Numbered from the stretch's first letter, positions 54,003 through 62,990 are shown. The stretch is DNA of 64,000 nt from Candidatus Planktophila lacus (GCF_002288325.1 NZ_CP016780.1:806001-870000); one strand, 5' to 3'. The notes: generated from the letters alone by a model not told the origin. Numbers and translations are program-made.

Positions 54003-54719
54003 GTGGAGAAGAAGAATAGCGGAGTTGGCGTTCTAGATAAAGCGGTAACCATTCTAGGTACGCTCGAATCTGGCCCTCATTCGCTGGCAGAGCTCGTTGC
54101 CGCAACTGGCATCGCTCGCCCCACCGCTCACCGTTTAGCCGTTGCCCTTGAGCACCATCGCCTTGTTACGCGCGATCTGCAGGGTCGTTTCGTTCTTGGA
54201 CCTCGTTCTTCAGAACTCGCAGCTGCAGCAGGTGAAGATCGCTTACTGGCTGCTGCTGCCCCAGCACTTGCTGCGCTGCGCGATGCAACCGGCGAATCTG
54301 CACAGTTATATCGTCGCCAGGGAGATATCCGTATCTGTGTTGCAGTTGCTGAACGTTTATCTGGTCTTCGCGACTCTGTGCCAGTCGGTGCTTCGCTAAC
54401 CATGCAGGCAGGTTCTGCTGCGCAAATTTTATTGGCTTGGGAAGATTCCGAAAAGATTCATCGCGGACTTAAGAACGCAAGATTTACAGCTGCACATTTA
54501 TCTGCCGACCGTCGCCGCGGATGGGCGCAATCAGTTGGAGAACGCGAAGCAGGCGTTGCATCAGTTAGCGCGCCAGTTAAAGGCCCTAATGGAAAAGTAA
54601 TTGCCGCAGTATCTATCTCTGGCCCTATAGAGCGTTTAGGACGCCAACCAGGGCGCGTACATGCAGCCGCTGTAGTTGCAACTGCCGCAAGACTTACTGA
54701 ACATCTCGCCAAAAGTTAA
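54003..54719 (+). CDS. IclR-family regulator of leucine genes
   Basis: A 238-residue regulator. The winged HTH is at about 10-70 (AVTILGTLESGPHSLAELVAATGIARPTAHRLAVAL, FVLGPRSSEL); the IclR effector domain follows (LAALRDATGESAQLYRRQGDIRICVA, GSAAQILLAWED, REAGVASVSAPVKGPNGKVIAAVSISGP). Its position divergent from leuCD equals that of Rv2989 and Streptomyces NdgR, which control leucine and related biosynthesis. GTG start directly from a leaderless promoter. Confidence 0.88.
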   Translation: MEKKNSGVGVLDKAVTILGTLESGPHSLAELVAATGIARPTAHRLAVALEHHRLVTRDLQGRFVLGPRSSELAAAAGEDRLLAAAAPALAALRDATGESAQLYRRQGDIRICVAVAERLSGLRDSVPVGASLTMQAGSAAQILLAWEDSEKIHRGLKNARFTAAHLSADRRRGWAQSVGEREAGVASVSAPVKGPNGKVIAAVSISGPIERLGRQPGRVHAAAVVATAARLTEHLAKS

Positions 54720-55222
54720 TTGTTAAGTAGATCCAACTCTTTCAACACTTGAGAGATTGTTCCAAAACCAAAACCCTTACGTTGCAGAAGCGACTGAATT
54801 CTGCGCACCTGCACCTCTGGTTCAAGGCGTGACATGGTGTTGTATTTCTTGAAGGCTAGATCAAAGGCGCTGCGGTATTCGGAGTCGTCATCTATCTCAT
54901 CAAGTGCTTCATCGATCGCGCTCTGCATTACGCCCTTTTGGCGAAGCTCCCCCGCGATGATTCGCTTTGAGATCTTCTTATGGTTGTGGCGCGACTGCGC
55001 CCAGGCTTTAGCAAACTCTTCATCGTTAACGAGGCCGGCTTCTTGCAACCGGAAGATAATTGCTTGCGCAACATCATCTTCTACGCCCCGGGTCTTAAGG
55101 TGAGCGAGAAGCTCGCCCTTACTTTTCGCACGAGTAACCAGAGCGTTTAACGCAATGGTGTGTGCTACTTCGTAAGGGTCGGAGCCTTCGCCTCTTGAAA
55201 CCTTTACAAAATCAAGGCTAAT
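54716..55222 (-). CDS. recX: Regulatory protein RecX (probable ATT start)
   Basis: RecX modulates RecA filaments. The full frame encodes 168 residues: DPYEVAHTIALNALVTRAKS, KGELLAHLKTRGVEDDVAQA, AGLVNDEEFAKAWAQSRHN and RIIAGELRQKGVMQSA are the three-helix repeats of the family. The first conventional start, TTG at 55048, would drop about 58 residues of clear RecX sequence. No ATG, GTG or TTG lies upstream before the frame stop. An ATT at 55222 shares one base with the recA TAA (TAATT), exactly where a coupled TAATG would lie, so I place the start there. The 3' end overlaps the iclR gene by 4 bp. Confidence 0.75.
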   Translation of the reverse strand: MSLDFVKVSRGEGSDPYEVAHTIALNALVTRAKSKGELLAHLKTRGVEDDVAQAIIFRLQEAGLVNDEEFAKAWAQSRHNHKKISKRIIAGELRQKGVMQSAIDEALDEIDDDSEYRSAFDLAFKKYNTMSRLEPEVQVRRIQSLLQRKGFGFGTISQVLKELDLLNN

Positions 55223-56304
55223 TAGAAATCAACCTCTGCTGCAGCTTCATCGATCGCCGCTACGAGCTCGGCATCAACTTCGATCGGCACAAAGTGTGCA
55301 CGGATCTTGGTCTCGATCTCATTAGCTAGATCTGGGTTATCGAGAAGGAATGCACGAGAATTTTCCTTGCCCTGTCCCAACTGATCGGCTTCGTATGTGT
55401 ACCAAGCGCCAGATTTCTTAACGACTCCGATTTCAACGCCGAGGTCGATTAATGAACCTTCGCGTGAGATACCTGTGCCGTAGATGATGTCGAATTCGGC
55501 TTGCTTAAATGGTGGAGCCATCTTGTTCTTGACGACCTTAACGCGGGTGCGGTTACCAACGGATTCGGTGCCATCCTTAAGAGTTTCGATGCGACGGATG
55601 TCGAGGCGAACAGATGCGTAGAACTTAAGTGCCTTACCGCCGGTTGTTGTCTCAGGTGAACCGAAGAAGACACCAATCTTTTCGCGGAGCTGGTTGATGA
55701 AGATCGCAGTTGTCTTCGATTGGTGAAGTGCACCGGTGATCTTGCGGAGCGCTTGAGACATAAGGCGTGCTTGCAATCCCATATGTGAATCGCCCATTTC
55801 GCCTTCGATTTCAGCGCGTGGCACAAGTGCTGCAACTGAGTCGACTACAACGAGATCAAGTGCGCCAGAACGGATCAACATATCCATGATCTCTAGCGCT
55901 TGTTCACCAGTGTCTGGTTGTGAAACAAGAAGTGCATCGATATCAACGCCGAGCTTCTTTGCATACTCTGCATCGAATGCGTGCTCTGCATCGATAAATG
56001 CGCAGATACCGCCGGCCTTTTGTGCATTTGCAATTGCGTGCAAGGTAAGTGTTGTCTTACCTGAAGATTCTGGTCCGTAGATTTCTACGATACGTCCGCG
56101 TGGTAGTCCACCGATACCGAGTGCGATATCTAGTGCGATTGAACCAGTTGGGATAACTTCGATGATCGCATTTTGACGATCAGACATTTTCATTACTGAG
56201 CCCTTACCAAATTGACGTTCGATCTGGGCTAGTGCGGTGTCGAGCGCCTTTTGGCGATCGGAGGTGTTTTTCTCTTCGGCTTTATTTGCTTTTTCAGCAG
56301 CCAC
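55222..56304 (-). CDS. recA: Recombinase RecA
   Basis: A 360-residue recombinase for homologous repair and SOS induction. Conserved: [22 protein letters not shown], Walker [53 protein letters not shown], and the L2/hexamer region [40 protein letters not shown] at 56304 with AAAGGAG 6 bp upstream fixes the start; the frame is open further upstream but that part is not RecA. A LexA-type box lies about 155 bp upstream. No intein is present. Confidence 0.96.
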   Translation of the reverse strand: MAAEKANKAEEKNTSDRQKALDTALAQIERQFGKGSVMKMSDRQNAIIEVIPTGSIALDIALGIGGLPRGRIVEIYGPESSGKTTLTLHAIANAQKAGGICAFIDAEHAFDAEYAKKLGVDIDALLVSQPDTGEQALEIMDMLIRSGALDLVVVDSVAALVPRAEIEGEMGDSHMGLQARLMSQALRKITGALHQSKTTAIFINQLREKIGVFFGSPETTTGGKALKFYASVRLDIRRIETLKDGTESVGNRTRVKVVKNKMAPPFKQAEFDIIYGTGISREGSLIDLGVEIGVVKKSGAWYTYEADQLGQGKENSRAFLLDNPDLANEIETKIRAHFVPIEVDAELVAAIDEAAAEVDF

Positions 56305-56375
56305 GTTTTGCTCCTTTAGATAAGAACGTCTATGCGTGATGCATATTCGTTGGTAGTCGGCCCAGAAGGTACGGA

Positions 56376-56391
56376 AGGCCGCCGACGGCCT
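56376..56391 (-). other. G+C-rich hairpin in the recA leader
   Basis: AGGCCG (56376-56381) and CGGCCT (56386-56391) form a 6-bp stem around CCGA, about 72 bp before the recA GTG. No T-run follows, so its role in the transcript is unknown. Confidence 0.4.
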
Positions 56392-56458
56392 ACGAGGCTT
56401 ATAGAGAGCCTGTGGGCGGAAAGCGGAACCGCTCTGGTTGTGCAGGGATAACTTTATC

Positions 56459-56472
56459 CGAACATCTGTTCG
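56459..56472. promoter_or_regulatory. LexA/SOS box upstream of recA
   Basis: CGAAC-ATCT-GTTCG, a perfect match to the Gram-positive/actinobacterial SOS dyad CGAACN4GTTCG. On the recA strand a TAAAGT hexamer follows 3 bp after the box, so LexA would block the promoter spacer. The box also lies 78 bp before the divergent yaaA start. Confidence 0.8.
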
Positions 56473-56549
56473 AAAGGTAGCAGGAGGGGCTGACAAGGTC
56501 TTTAGGCGTGTCGCCCTCTAGTTCTCGGTAAGAAGGGGAGGATGCCCAG

Positions 56550-57104
56550 GTGTTGATCCTGCTACCCCCTTCCGAGAAGAAGGTTGAGACCAACAAGCCA
56601 GCGCCCGCGATCAACGTCTACACCGGAGTCCTCTACCAGGCCCTCGGCTGGGCCACTCTTAGCCCTGCGGCGCGTAAGCGGGCGGCGAGCGCAGTTGTGA
56701 TCATCTCAGCCAAGTACGGAGCGGTGCGCCCCGACCAGTTGATCGAGAGCTACAAGGCGAAGATCGATAACAGCGCGATGCGCGAGCCGGTCGCGAAAGT
56801 TCTAGACCCAATCAAGACCCCGCTAATCGTGGACTGCCGTTCATCGACTTATAAAACGGTCTGGCACTCCCCCATAGAAAAGACTGTTGAGATTCAGATT
56901 TCAACTGTCGTCGATGGCGTGCGCAAAGTCGTTACTCACATGTCTAAGAAGACCCGCGGTGAAATTGCGCGCGTGCTCTTGCAATCACGGTCGGTGCCAA
57001 AGACCCCGGAAGATCTATATGCGATTGTTTCGGAGAAGTATCCATGTGCGCTGACGCCGAGCGATGGAGTAAATCCTTGGGTCTTGGAAGTAATTGCTGT
57101 TTAA
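56550..57104 (+). CDS. YaaA/DUF328 family protein (peroxide stress)
   Basis: A 184-residue protein with the family N-terminus MLILLPPSEKKV and conserved internal blocks ISAKYGAVRPDQLIESYK, VDCRSSTYKT and KKTRGEIARVLL. E. coli YaaA (about 258 residues) lowers free iron during peroxide stress and binds DNA. This one is about 70 residues shorter, mainly in the middle. GTG start. Divergent from recA, so it could share the SOS box. Its 3' end overlaps the YeeE/YedE gene by 4 bp. Confidence 0.82.
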   Translation: MLILLPPSEKKVETNKPAPAINVYTGVLYQALGWATLSPAARKRAASAVVIISAKYGAVRPDQLIESYKAKIDNSAMREPVAKVLDPIKTPLIVDCRSSTYKTVWHSPIEKTVEIQISTVVDGVRKVVTHMSKKTRGEIARVLLQSRSVPKTPEDLYAIVSEKYPCALTPSDGVNPWVLEVIAV

Positions 57105-58366
57105 AGCTTATGGAGTTTTAGCTTTATCCCGATCCAAGCTCCGGTAAAGGCAGTTGCGAAAAATACCCAGCCAGAGAGTGCGAATGACTGTGTTCCAGAG
57201 AGAAGAACTCCGACGGTGCAGCCAAGTGCGATCATCGAAGACCAACCGAGAAGCAGCCCACCAACGAGTGCGGTTAAGGCGTTGCGCCAACTAATTTGCT
57301 GGAATTTAAAGCGATTACCCGCTAACGCTGCCGCGAATGATGCGATAACGATTCCGAGAATCAACCAACCGTTATTTACGATCGCTGTAGAAACAACTGC
57401 GATGCAACCGGCCATTAGATCTAAGCCATCCAGGTTTTGTGGAATCCAACCTTGGCCCTCGAAGTAGGTTCGAGAGGTTGTGCTTATCTGGCGCGTTACA
57501 CCAAGGGGTTCAATTCGCAGGTAAGCAAAGGTTCCGATTACTCCAAAGATTGCACCGGTAGTTAGCGGACGCCAACGATTGATCAGAAGTGATTGGCGCA
57601 GGCTTGCGAGATCAATCTTGTTCGCAACCGGATTTGAAAGTGGCGTTGAGTTTTTACCAAATTTAATGGCAACTACTGCGATCAACGCAAGTAGCAACAG
57701 GGTTAAGGCTAGCGATCCGCCATAACCTAGATAATGCGGAAACCAAGTTGTCGGTGCATCGCTAATTGATTTTGAGTACAGCGTGTTCCAACTCTTGAAA
57801 CCAAGTCCGAATCCAATAAGCGAACCAAATAGCGCAGGGTATGCGCGCAGCGATCCTTGGCCAATGCGGTAGAGATGGCCGCTAATGCAGGCACCTGAGA
57901 GCGCCATACCGATTCCGAATGCCAGACCGGCGGCAACCAACGCGGTACTAACTGGTCCGATATGCGCATTAGGTGGAAGGCGATCTGAACTTGTATCAGG
58001 CAAGAACTGACCAAAAATAACTGCGTAACCAATTGCACCGACTGCAATGGCGCTAAGGATCGATAAAAACGGTGTTGTGTCACGGTCTTCAATGGCATCT
58101 CGGAAGATACAGAAGAAACAGAAGCGACCTCTCTCAAATGCGATTCCGAGAGCGCTACCAATCAAGAGCGAGAGCGCTGCGTTGGTACCAGTTCCTTCGT
58201 TATCGCTTAATTGGTATGCGGTGAAGAGCAATCCAATTACTAATAAGGCGGCTAACCCTGTTCTTACAGAATCGCCTTTGCTCCAGGTAGAAACCTCAGT
58301 AGAGGTTCCGGAATCTCCGGAACCTCTACCAAAGTTAGTAACTGCGCTAATTACGCTGCTCCCCAA
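57101..58366 (-). CDS. YeeE/YedE family transporter (sulfur compound import)
   Basis: A 421-residue membrane protein with about ten helices. YeeE/YedE (TsuA-type) carriers import thiosulfate or move sulfane sulfur; their conserved pore cysteines correspond here to ERGRFCFFCIFRD, LSGACISGHLYR and LGCTVGVLLSGTQ. The N-terminal ~40 residues are polar (GSGDSGTSTEVSTWSKGDS) and precede the first helix. The start overlaps the end of the exported rhodanese gene by 16 bp, so the two proteins are translationally linked and probably act together on thiosulfate or a related substrate. Confidence 0.85.
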   Translation of the reverse strand: MGSSVISAVTNFGRGSGDSGTSTEVSTWSKGDSVRTGLAALLVIGLLFTAYQLSDNEGTGTNAALSLLIGSALGIAFERGRFCFFCIFRDAIEDRDTTPFLSILSAIAVGAIGYAVIFGQFLPDTSSDRLPPNAHIGPVSTALVAAGLAFGIGMALSGACISGHLYRIGQGSLRAYPALFGSLIGFGLGFKSWNTLYSKSISDAPTTWFPHYLGYGGSLALTLLLLALIAVVAIKFGKNSTPLSNPVANKIDLASLRQSLLINRWRPLTTGAIFGVIGTFAYLRIEPLGVTRQISTTSRTYFEGQGWIPQNLDGLDLMAGCIAVVSTAIVNNGWLILGIVIASFAAALAGNRFKFQQISWRNALTALVGGLLLGWSSMIALGCTVGVLLSGTQSFALSGWVFFATAFTGAWIGIKLKLHKL

Positions 58367-59313
58367 ACAGTTCCGGCTGGGTTGTTAATTGGATTTCCAA
58401 CGCCGTTGCCGTATTCAGTCCAAGAACCGTCATAGTTCTTAACTTCATATCCAAGGATTTCGCTAAGTACAAACCAAGTAAGCGATGATCGCTCACCAAT
58501 GCGGCAATAGGTGATGATCGGCTTCTTGCCGTCAATCCCCTTATCTGCGTAGAGCTTCTTGAGTTCTGCAACTGTCTTGAAGGTTCCATCAGCATTAACG
58601 TTCGCGCCCCATGGCACATTAATGGCACCTGGAATATGTCCTGCGCGAACTGCTAGCTCTTGGAATCCTGCCGGTGCGAAGATTTTGCCGTTGTACTCAT
58701 CAGCAGAACGAATGTCGACTATATCTGCAGAACCTTTCTTGCGAACTGCAGGGAGCACATCGCGAATCAATGTAGCGCGGATTGATTTATCTGCCTTAGT
58801 GGCAACGAAATTGCCTTCTTTTGGTGTTGAAACAACAGTTGTGAATGGTCGACCATCCTTCTCCCACTTAACTCGTCCGCCATCAACTAGGCGAACATCT
58901 TCAATGCCGTAGGTATTAAAGATCCATGCTCCCCATGCAGCGAACCAGTTGTTCTTATCTCCATAGAGAACCACTGTTGAGTTCTTGTTAATTCCGGCAG
59001 CACGAGCAAGCTTCTGAAAGCGTGTGCCTGCGACGATGTCACGGTTAACAACTTCAACTAGATCTGTGTACCAATTGAACTTAACTGCATTCTTGATATG
59101 TCCACGCTCGTAAAGACCAGCTTCGGTGCTTACTTCGATGATCTTTACATCTGGATTATCGAGGTTCTTCTCTAGCCAATCAGCCTGAACAACAGAACGT
59201 GCCAAGTTCTTTGGCGCAGCGTTTGCAGGTGTGGATGTTACGCCGGCAATCAAGCCAAGGCTTAGTAAAGCAATAACAATATTCTTCGATCGAGCTACAA
59301 CATTCTTAAACAT
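58351..59313 (-). CDS. Exported rhodanese (thiosulfate/3-mercaptopyruvate sulfurtransferase)
   Basis: A 320-residue protein with an N-terminal signal peptide (MFKNVVARSKNIVIALLSLG, predicted cleavage at TPANA-AP about residue 32) and two rhodanese domains. The first, inactive, domain has GHIKNAVKFNWYTDLV; the second has VDIRSADEYNGK, AGHIPGAINVPWG and the catalytic Cys in IITYCRIGERSS. Found outside the membrane or tethered, it would handle sulfur delivered by, or for, the YeeE/YedE transporter encoded next. Shine-Dalgarno AAGGAGAT fixes the ATG at 59313. A 14-bp palindrome lies 20 bp before the start. Confidence 0.88.
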   Translation of the reverse strand: MFKNVVARSKNIVIALLSLGLIAGVTSTPANAAPKNLARSVVQADWLEKNLDNPDVKIIEVSTEAGLYERGHIKNAVKFNWYTDLVEVVNRDIVAGTRFQKLARAAGINKNSTVVLYGDKNNWFAAWGAWIFNTYGIEDVRLVDGGRVKWEKDGRPFTTVVSTPKEGNFVATKADKSIRATLIRDVLPAVRKKGSADIVDIRSADEYNGKIFAPAGFQELAVRAGHIPGAINVPWGANVNADGTFKTVAELKKLYADKGIDGKKPIITYCRIGERSSLTWFVLSEILGYEVKNYDGSWTEYGNGVGNPINNPAGTVWGAA

Positions 59314-59332
59314 ACTTATCTCCTTAAAATAG

Positions 59333-59346
59333 TTTCAAATTTGAAA
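59333..59346. promoter_or_regulatory. 14-bp palindrome TTTCAAATTTGAAA before the rhodanese operon
   Basis: A perfect dyad centred 26 bp upstream of the rhodanese ATG, next to the Shine-Dalgarno. A bound repressor would block initiation or elongation. A TetR gene lies 400 bp upstream. Confidence 0.5.
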
Positions 59347-59397
59347 AATTGATTTAAATAATGGGTTTGGGGGCTTGCTTAAAGACAGCAGGCAGAA

Positions 59398-59440
59398 GTG
59401 TTTACACGGCAGAAATCAATTACGCGACGCTTTGTAAACA
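59398..59440. promoter_or_regulatory. Paired TGTWWACA dyads upstream of the rhodanese operon
   Basis: GTGTTTACAC at 59398-59407 and TGTAAACA at 59433-59440; the two also form an inverted repeat with 26 bp between. They lie in the 198-bp gap after the DUF3046 gene, about 90-125 bp before the rhodanese start. Confidence 0.4.
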
Positions 59441-59511
59441 TGGTGGAAATATAAGTTGTTAACTTGCTAAACGCAACACGCCAATTATTTGCAGATGCGA
59501 TCTATATATCT

Positions 59512-59709
59512 TTATTTGTATTTAACAGTTTCATTTGGGTAGGCAGCACACACTGCACGCCATATTTCATGCGGCTCCAGCCCAGATTGCAACGCTTCAT
59601 CAACGCTCTTACTGCCGAGTTCAGTAATTGCAATGTCTTTGCAGAAAGAAGGAGCCCATTGATCTCCGAATGAGAGAGTTAAACGTTCGCGAAGATCAGA
59701 GATACGCAT
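59512..59709 (-). CDS. DUF3046 family protein
   Basis: A 65-residue protein matching the DUF3046 consensus throughout: MRISDLRERLTLSFGDQWA, ITELGSKSVDEALQSGLEP and EIWRAVCAAYPN. In mycobacteria (Rv2738c) it lies near recA-recX, as here. The function is unknown; it is small, soluble and probably helical. Confidence 0.88.
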   Translation of the reverse strand: MRISDLRERLTLSFGDQWAPSFCKDIAITELGSKSVDEALQSGLEPHEIWRAVCAAYPNETVKYK

Positions 59710-59727
59710 TTAATCGATAATTAAGAT

Positions 59728-60291
59728 TTAAAAGAGGGTGCGATCGACTAAGAGTTCTGCTTGTTCGCGTGACTGTGCCGGGGTTAGTGGTTGCATCGCC
59801 TGCCCCATCAGCCAGCGCATTGCAACGCCAGTGCCTGCTGCAGATTTAGTTGCGCTGTACAAACACTTAGCTAGTTCGAGATACAGGGGATGCTCTGCGT
59901 GAGAGAGCATTTCAGTGAGCGCTGCTTTATCGTGAACGCGCATCGAAGATAGGGCGCCATCTGTTGAAATATAGAGCGAGAGCTTTTCCAGGGCATCAGC
60001 CGGAGTGCCTGCTTTGTTTGCCAGGTCAATCATGAATTCAACTTCTGCCGTAATTAACGCGGAGATAACTGCAGATTTATCACGGTAATGGTTATACAAA
60101 GTCGCACGTGATACTTGTGAAGCATCAGCGATTTCAATCATGGAGATATTTGATAAACCAAATTGTGAAATTAATTTCTTGGCGCCTTCTAAAATTGCGC
60201 TCTCGGTGCGGCGGTGAGTTGCGCCCTGTGTGGCGTACTTAGGCTGCGTCGACAACGGACAACTTCGCACTCTCTTGAGACTTGAGCTCAA
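59728..60291 (-). CDS. TetR-family transcriptional regulator
   Basis: A 187-residue repressor. The TetR HTH is at about 30-75 ([47 protein letters not shown]); the remaining helical domain is the ligand pocket and is not recognisable. The start is uncertain: TTG codons at 60291 and 60255 and a GTG at 60270 are in frame, and all overlap the ClgR-like gene. Candidate targets in reach are the dyads before the rhodanese operon, and more speculatively the fadAB/desaturase sites. Confidence 0.82.
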   Translation of the reverse strand: MSSSLKRVRSCPLSTQPKYATQGATHRRTESAILEGAKKLISQFGLSNISMIEIADASQVSRATLYNHYRDKSAVISALITAEVEFMIDLANKAGTPADALEKLSLYISTDGALSSMRVHDKAALTEMLSHAEHPLYLELAKCLYSATKSAAGTGVAMRWLMGQAMQPLTPAQSREQAELLVDRTLF

Positions 60292-60505
60292 GTGAGACGT
60301 TGGTAATCACAGAAGAGAGAGTTAGATCAAGCGCTTCACAGATTGCATTTAATAATTCTGAGGATGCTTCCTTCTGGCCGCGTTCTACTTCAGAGAGGTA
60401 ACCCAATGAAACACGTGCTTCGCGTGCAACATCGCGCAGTGTGCGTGACTGTTCAGTGCGGGCAGCGCGAAGGGTCTGGCCAACTGCAGTGCGTAGTAGC
60501 GCCAT
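60239..60505 (-). CDS. ClgR-like XRE-family regulator
   Basis: An 88-residue regulator from the ATG at 60505 (GAAGGG lies 9 bp upstream; a second ATG at 60514 would add three residues). The HTH is [45 protein letters not shown], matching actinobacterial ClgR (Rv2745c), which activates clpP/clpC and related proteostasis genes. The C-terminus ends VVDAA, similar to the non-polar terminal pair that marks ClgR for ClpP degradation. Between the cinA-type gene and tetR. Confidence 0.83.
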   Translation of the reverse strand: MALLRTAVGQTLRAARTEQSRTLRDVAREARVSLGYLSEVERGQKEASSELLNAICEALDLTLSSVITNVSLELKSQESAKLSVVDAA

Positions 60506-60522
60506 GGTGGTCATCCCTTCTC

Positions 60523-61017
60523 TTATTTATCGCGTTGTCTAAGGATACGCGCAAATGAGGCGATCGCGCTTGCTACGGTGGCGTTTCGCACAACTTCACG
60601 TTCACCAGAGAGCGAAAGTTCTATTACTTGAACTATCGGGCCAACGAAGGCTACGAAAACTCGGCCGGCATCAGAGCCATCGGATGGCCCAGGTCCTGCG
60701 ACGCCAGTGGTTGCAATAGCCCAGGTGGAACCAAATGATTTATTGGCGCCGTGCCCCATAGCAATTGCAACTTCTTCGCTGACAACTGAGCGTTCTGCAA
60801 TCACAGATTCATCTACTCCCAAGTGCGAAACTTTTATCTCAGGACGATACGCAGTAAGGGAACCAAGGAAAACATCTGAGGCGCCCGGAACAATTGTTAG
60901 CGCGTTGCTTAGCCCGCCTGCAGTAAGCGATTCTGCGGTGGAGAGAGTTTCGCCACGAGTGCGCAGCGAGTCATGGATATCGGAGACAAGGCCGAGAATC
61001 TCTTTTGAAAGCTCCAT
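60523..61017 (-). CDS. pncC: Nicotinamide-nucleotide amidase (CinA C-terminal type)
   Basis: A 164-residue single-domain CinA C-terminal protein that deamidates nicotinamide mononucleotide for NAD salvage. [15 protein letters not shown] has the catalytic Ser/Lys region, [21 protein letters not shown] follows, and [20 protein letters not shown] is the substrate loop. CGGAG lies 7 bp before the ATG. In many actinobacteria it lies between pgsA and clgR, as here. Confidence 0.9.
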   Translation of the reverse strand: MELSKEILGLVSDIHDSLRTRGETLSTAESLTAGGLSNALTIVPGASDVFLGSLTAYRPEIKVSHLGVDESVIAERSVVSEEVAIAMGHGANKSFGSTWAIATTGVAGPGPSDGSDAGRVFVAFVGPIVQVIELSLSGEREVVRNATVASAIASFARILRQRDK

Positions 61018-61034
61018 GGTGGCTCCGAATTAAT

Positions 61035-61586
61035 CTAATTGGTGGTCTGTGGTCTAAAAGCAGATCGTACATAGTAAGCACCGGTCACGATAGTGAGTGC
61101 GATCGCAATATACATAAATCCATCACGGAACCAATAGAGCGAAGGATCTAGCGGCAGAACATAGAAACCTGTTCCGAAACCTTGGAAGGCAGCCTTTATC
61201 TTTCCGCCCTTATTCGCCGGAATTACTCCCCGCTTAACAATGGCTAATCTAAAGAAGGTTATTCCTATTTCGCGAGCCAAGATCACGATTGTGATCCACC
61301 AAGGCATGCGGTCGAGAATTGATAGGCAGATCATTGCCGTTCCGACCATCGCCTTATCCGCAACTGGATCTAGGAATTTACCTAGCTCGGTAATTTGCTG
61401 ACGGCTGCGCGCTAACTTGCCATCGAAGATATCGGTCAGACCTAAGATAAAAAATATCCACCACGAAATAATCTGCCAGTTGTAATCATCTCCCCCGTTC
61501 ATGAAAAGAGCAACTGCGCCAAAGGGAATTAAAACAAGACGTGCAATCGTTAAAGAATTGGGGGTAATAAAAGCAGGAAGCCTCAC
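61035..61586 (-). CDS. pgsA: CDP-diacylglycerol--glycerol-3-phosphate 3-phosphatidyltransferase
   Basis: A 183-residue membrane enzyme that makes phosphatidylglycerol phosphate. The CDP-alcohol phosphotransferase motif (D-x2-D-G-x2-A-R-x8-G-x3-D-x3-D) is intact from [11 protein letters not shown] to [11 protein letters not shown], and about four to five hydrophobic helices surround it. It overlaps the rimO stop by 4 bp, giving rimO-pgsA-pncC-clgR order as in mycobacteria and Streptomyces. Confidence 0.92.
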   Translation of the reverse strand: MRLPAFITPNSLTIARLVLIPFGAVALFMNGGDDYNWQIISWWIFFILGLTDIFDGKLARSRQQITELGKFLDPVADKAMVGTAMICLSILDRMPWWITIVILAREIGITFFRLAIVKRGVIPANKGGKIKAAFQGFGTGFYVLPLDPSLYWFRDGFMYIAIALTIVTGAYYVRSAFRPQTTN

Positions 61587-62977
61587 AGCGCTCGTGCCAC
61601 CAAATCTGCGCCCATTGAATCGATCACCACAGCATCAATGTATTGCCCAACCTTGAAGTTGGTGCCAATAAATGAAGTTGTGCCGTCGACTTCAGGGCCT
61701 TGGTGTGCCGCGCGACCTTCTTGTAGTTCTTCATCTTCGATCAAGACGCGCACGCTCTCGCCAATACGGCCGGCAGCGCGCATAGAAACCATTTCATCGG
61801 CTAGCGAGGAAAGGGTTTCCACGCGCTGGCGAATTACTTCTTCTTCAACCTTGTCCGATAGATCTAGCGCTTCGGTGTTGTCCTCATCGGAGTATCCAAA
61901 GATACCGATCGCATCTAATTTAGCGGCGCTAATGAAGTTTGCAAGATCGTCGTAATCTTCTTGCGTCTCACCCGGGAAACCAACGATAAAGTTTGATCGG
62001 ATTCCGGCCTCTGGAGATAGCGCTCTGATCTGAGCAATCAAATGCAAGAATTTTTCAGAATCTCCAAAGCGGCGCATGCGGCGTAAGACCGTAGGGCTGG
62101 TGTGCTGGAATGAGAGATCGAAATATGGAGCAACCTTTTCATTCTCGATCATCGCTTGCAGCAGTGATGGGCGCATCTCTGCTGGCTGTAGATAGGAAAG
62201 GCGAACTCTCTCGATACCCTCGATCGCAGCGAAGTCAGGAAGTATCTTCTCCATCAATTTTAAATCACCGAGATCTTTGCCATATGAAGTTGTATTTTCA
62301 CTAACCAAGAAGAGCTCAGTGACCCCATTCTTGGCTAGCCATTTTCCTTCTTCGATGATCTCGGTTGGCTTGCGTGAGATAAATGAACCGCGGAAATATG
62401 GAATCGCACAGAACGAACAACGGCGGTCACAACCGGAGGCAATCTTTAGCGGTGCCCAAGGTGCATCACCTAAACGTTTGCGAAAGAGCGAACCGCCTGC
62501 GCCAAGTGAAGATGCAAACGATTCATCAATAGCCTCTTGGCGCGCGGCCGGGCGATCAGCAGGTGCATTTGGCAATAACGATCTGCGATCTCGTGGAACA
62601 TGTGGCGTATGAGCATTTCCAGAAACAATTGATTGCAAGCGGGCTGATATATCTTGGTAATCATCGAAGCCCAAAATGCCATCGGCTTCAGGTAGCGCCT
62701 TTGCTAACTCTTGTCCGTACCGCTCGGCCATACATCCAACGGCGACAACCGCGCGCGTGGTTCCGTGGCCTTTTAGCGAATTAGCCTCAAGCAGTGCATC
62801 AATTGAATCCTTCTTTGCAGATTCAATAAAGCCACAGGTGTTAACAACAGCAACTTCGGCATCTTCAACTTCGCTAACCAGAGTCCAGCCATCGGCTGCT
62901 AGACGGCCGGCAAGTTCTTCGGAGTCGACTTCATTACGGGCGCAGCCCATGGTGACTATTGCAACTGTCCGACTCAT
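61583..62977 (-). CDS. rimO: Ribosomal protein S12 methylthiotransferase
   Basis: A 464-residue radical-SAM enzyme modifying Asp of S12 (beta-methylthioaspartate). The auxiliary-cluster cysteines are in [30 protein letters not shown] and [10 protein letters not shown]; the SAM motif is [12 protein letters not shown]; a TRAM domain closes the protein. It is a paralogue of MiaB in this window, distinguished by the RimO-typical [17 protein letters not shown] and the lack of MiaB-specific segments. A -10 hexamer lies 7 bp before the ATG. Confidence 0.93.
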   Translation of the reverse strand: MSRTVAIVTMGCARNEVDSEELAGRLAADGWTLVSEVEDAEVAVVNTCGFIESAKKDSIDALLEANSLKGHGTTRAVVAVGCMAERYGQELAKALPEADGILGFDDYQDISARLQSIVSGNAHTPHVPRDRRSLLPNAPADRPAARQEAIDESFASSLGAGGSLFRKRLGDAPWAPLKIASGCDRRCSFCAIPYFRGSFISRKPTEIIEEGKWLAKNGVTELFLVSENTTSYGKDLGDLKLMEKILPDFAAIEGIERVRLSYLQPAEMRPSLLQAMIENEKVAPYFDLSFQHTSPTVLRRMRRFGDSEKFLHLIAQIRALSPEAGIRSNFIVGFPGETQEDYDDLANFISAAKLDAIGIFGYSDEDNTEALDLSDKVEEEVIRQRVETLSSLADEMVSMRAAGRIGESVRVLIEDEELQEGRAAHQGPEVDGTTSFIGTNFKVGQYIDAVVIDSMGADLVARAL

Positions 62978-62984
62978 TTGTCAG

Positions 62985-62990
62985 ATGGTA
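62985..62990 (-). promoter_or_regulatory. -10 element of rimO-pgsA (leaderless)
   Basis: TACCAT on the minus strand, 7 bp before the ATG at 62977. Confidence 0.4.

Noticed and set aside
56305-56496. 64-codon upstream extension of recA
   Set aside because: Not RecA-like, runs through the SOS box and the promoter; the GTG 56304 has an AAAGGAG.
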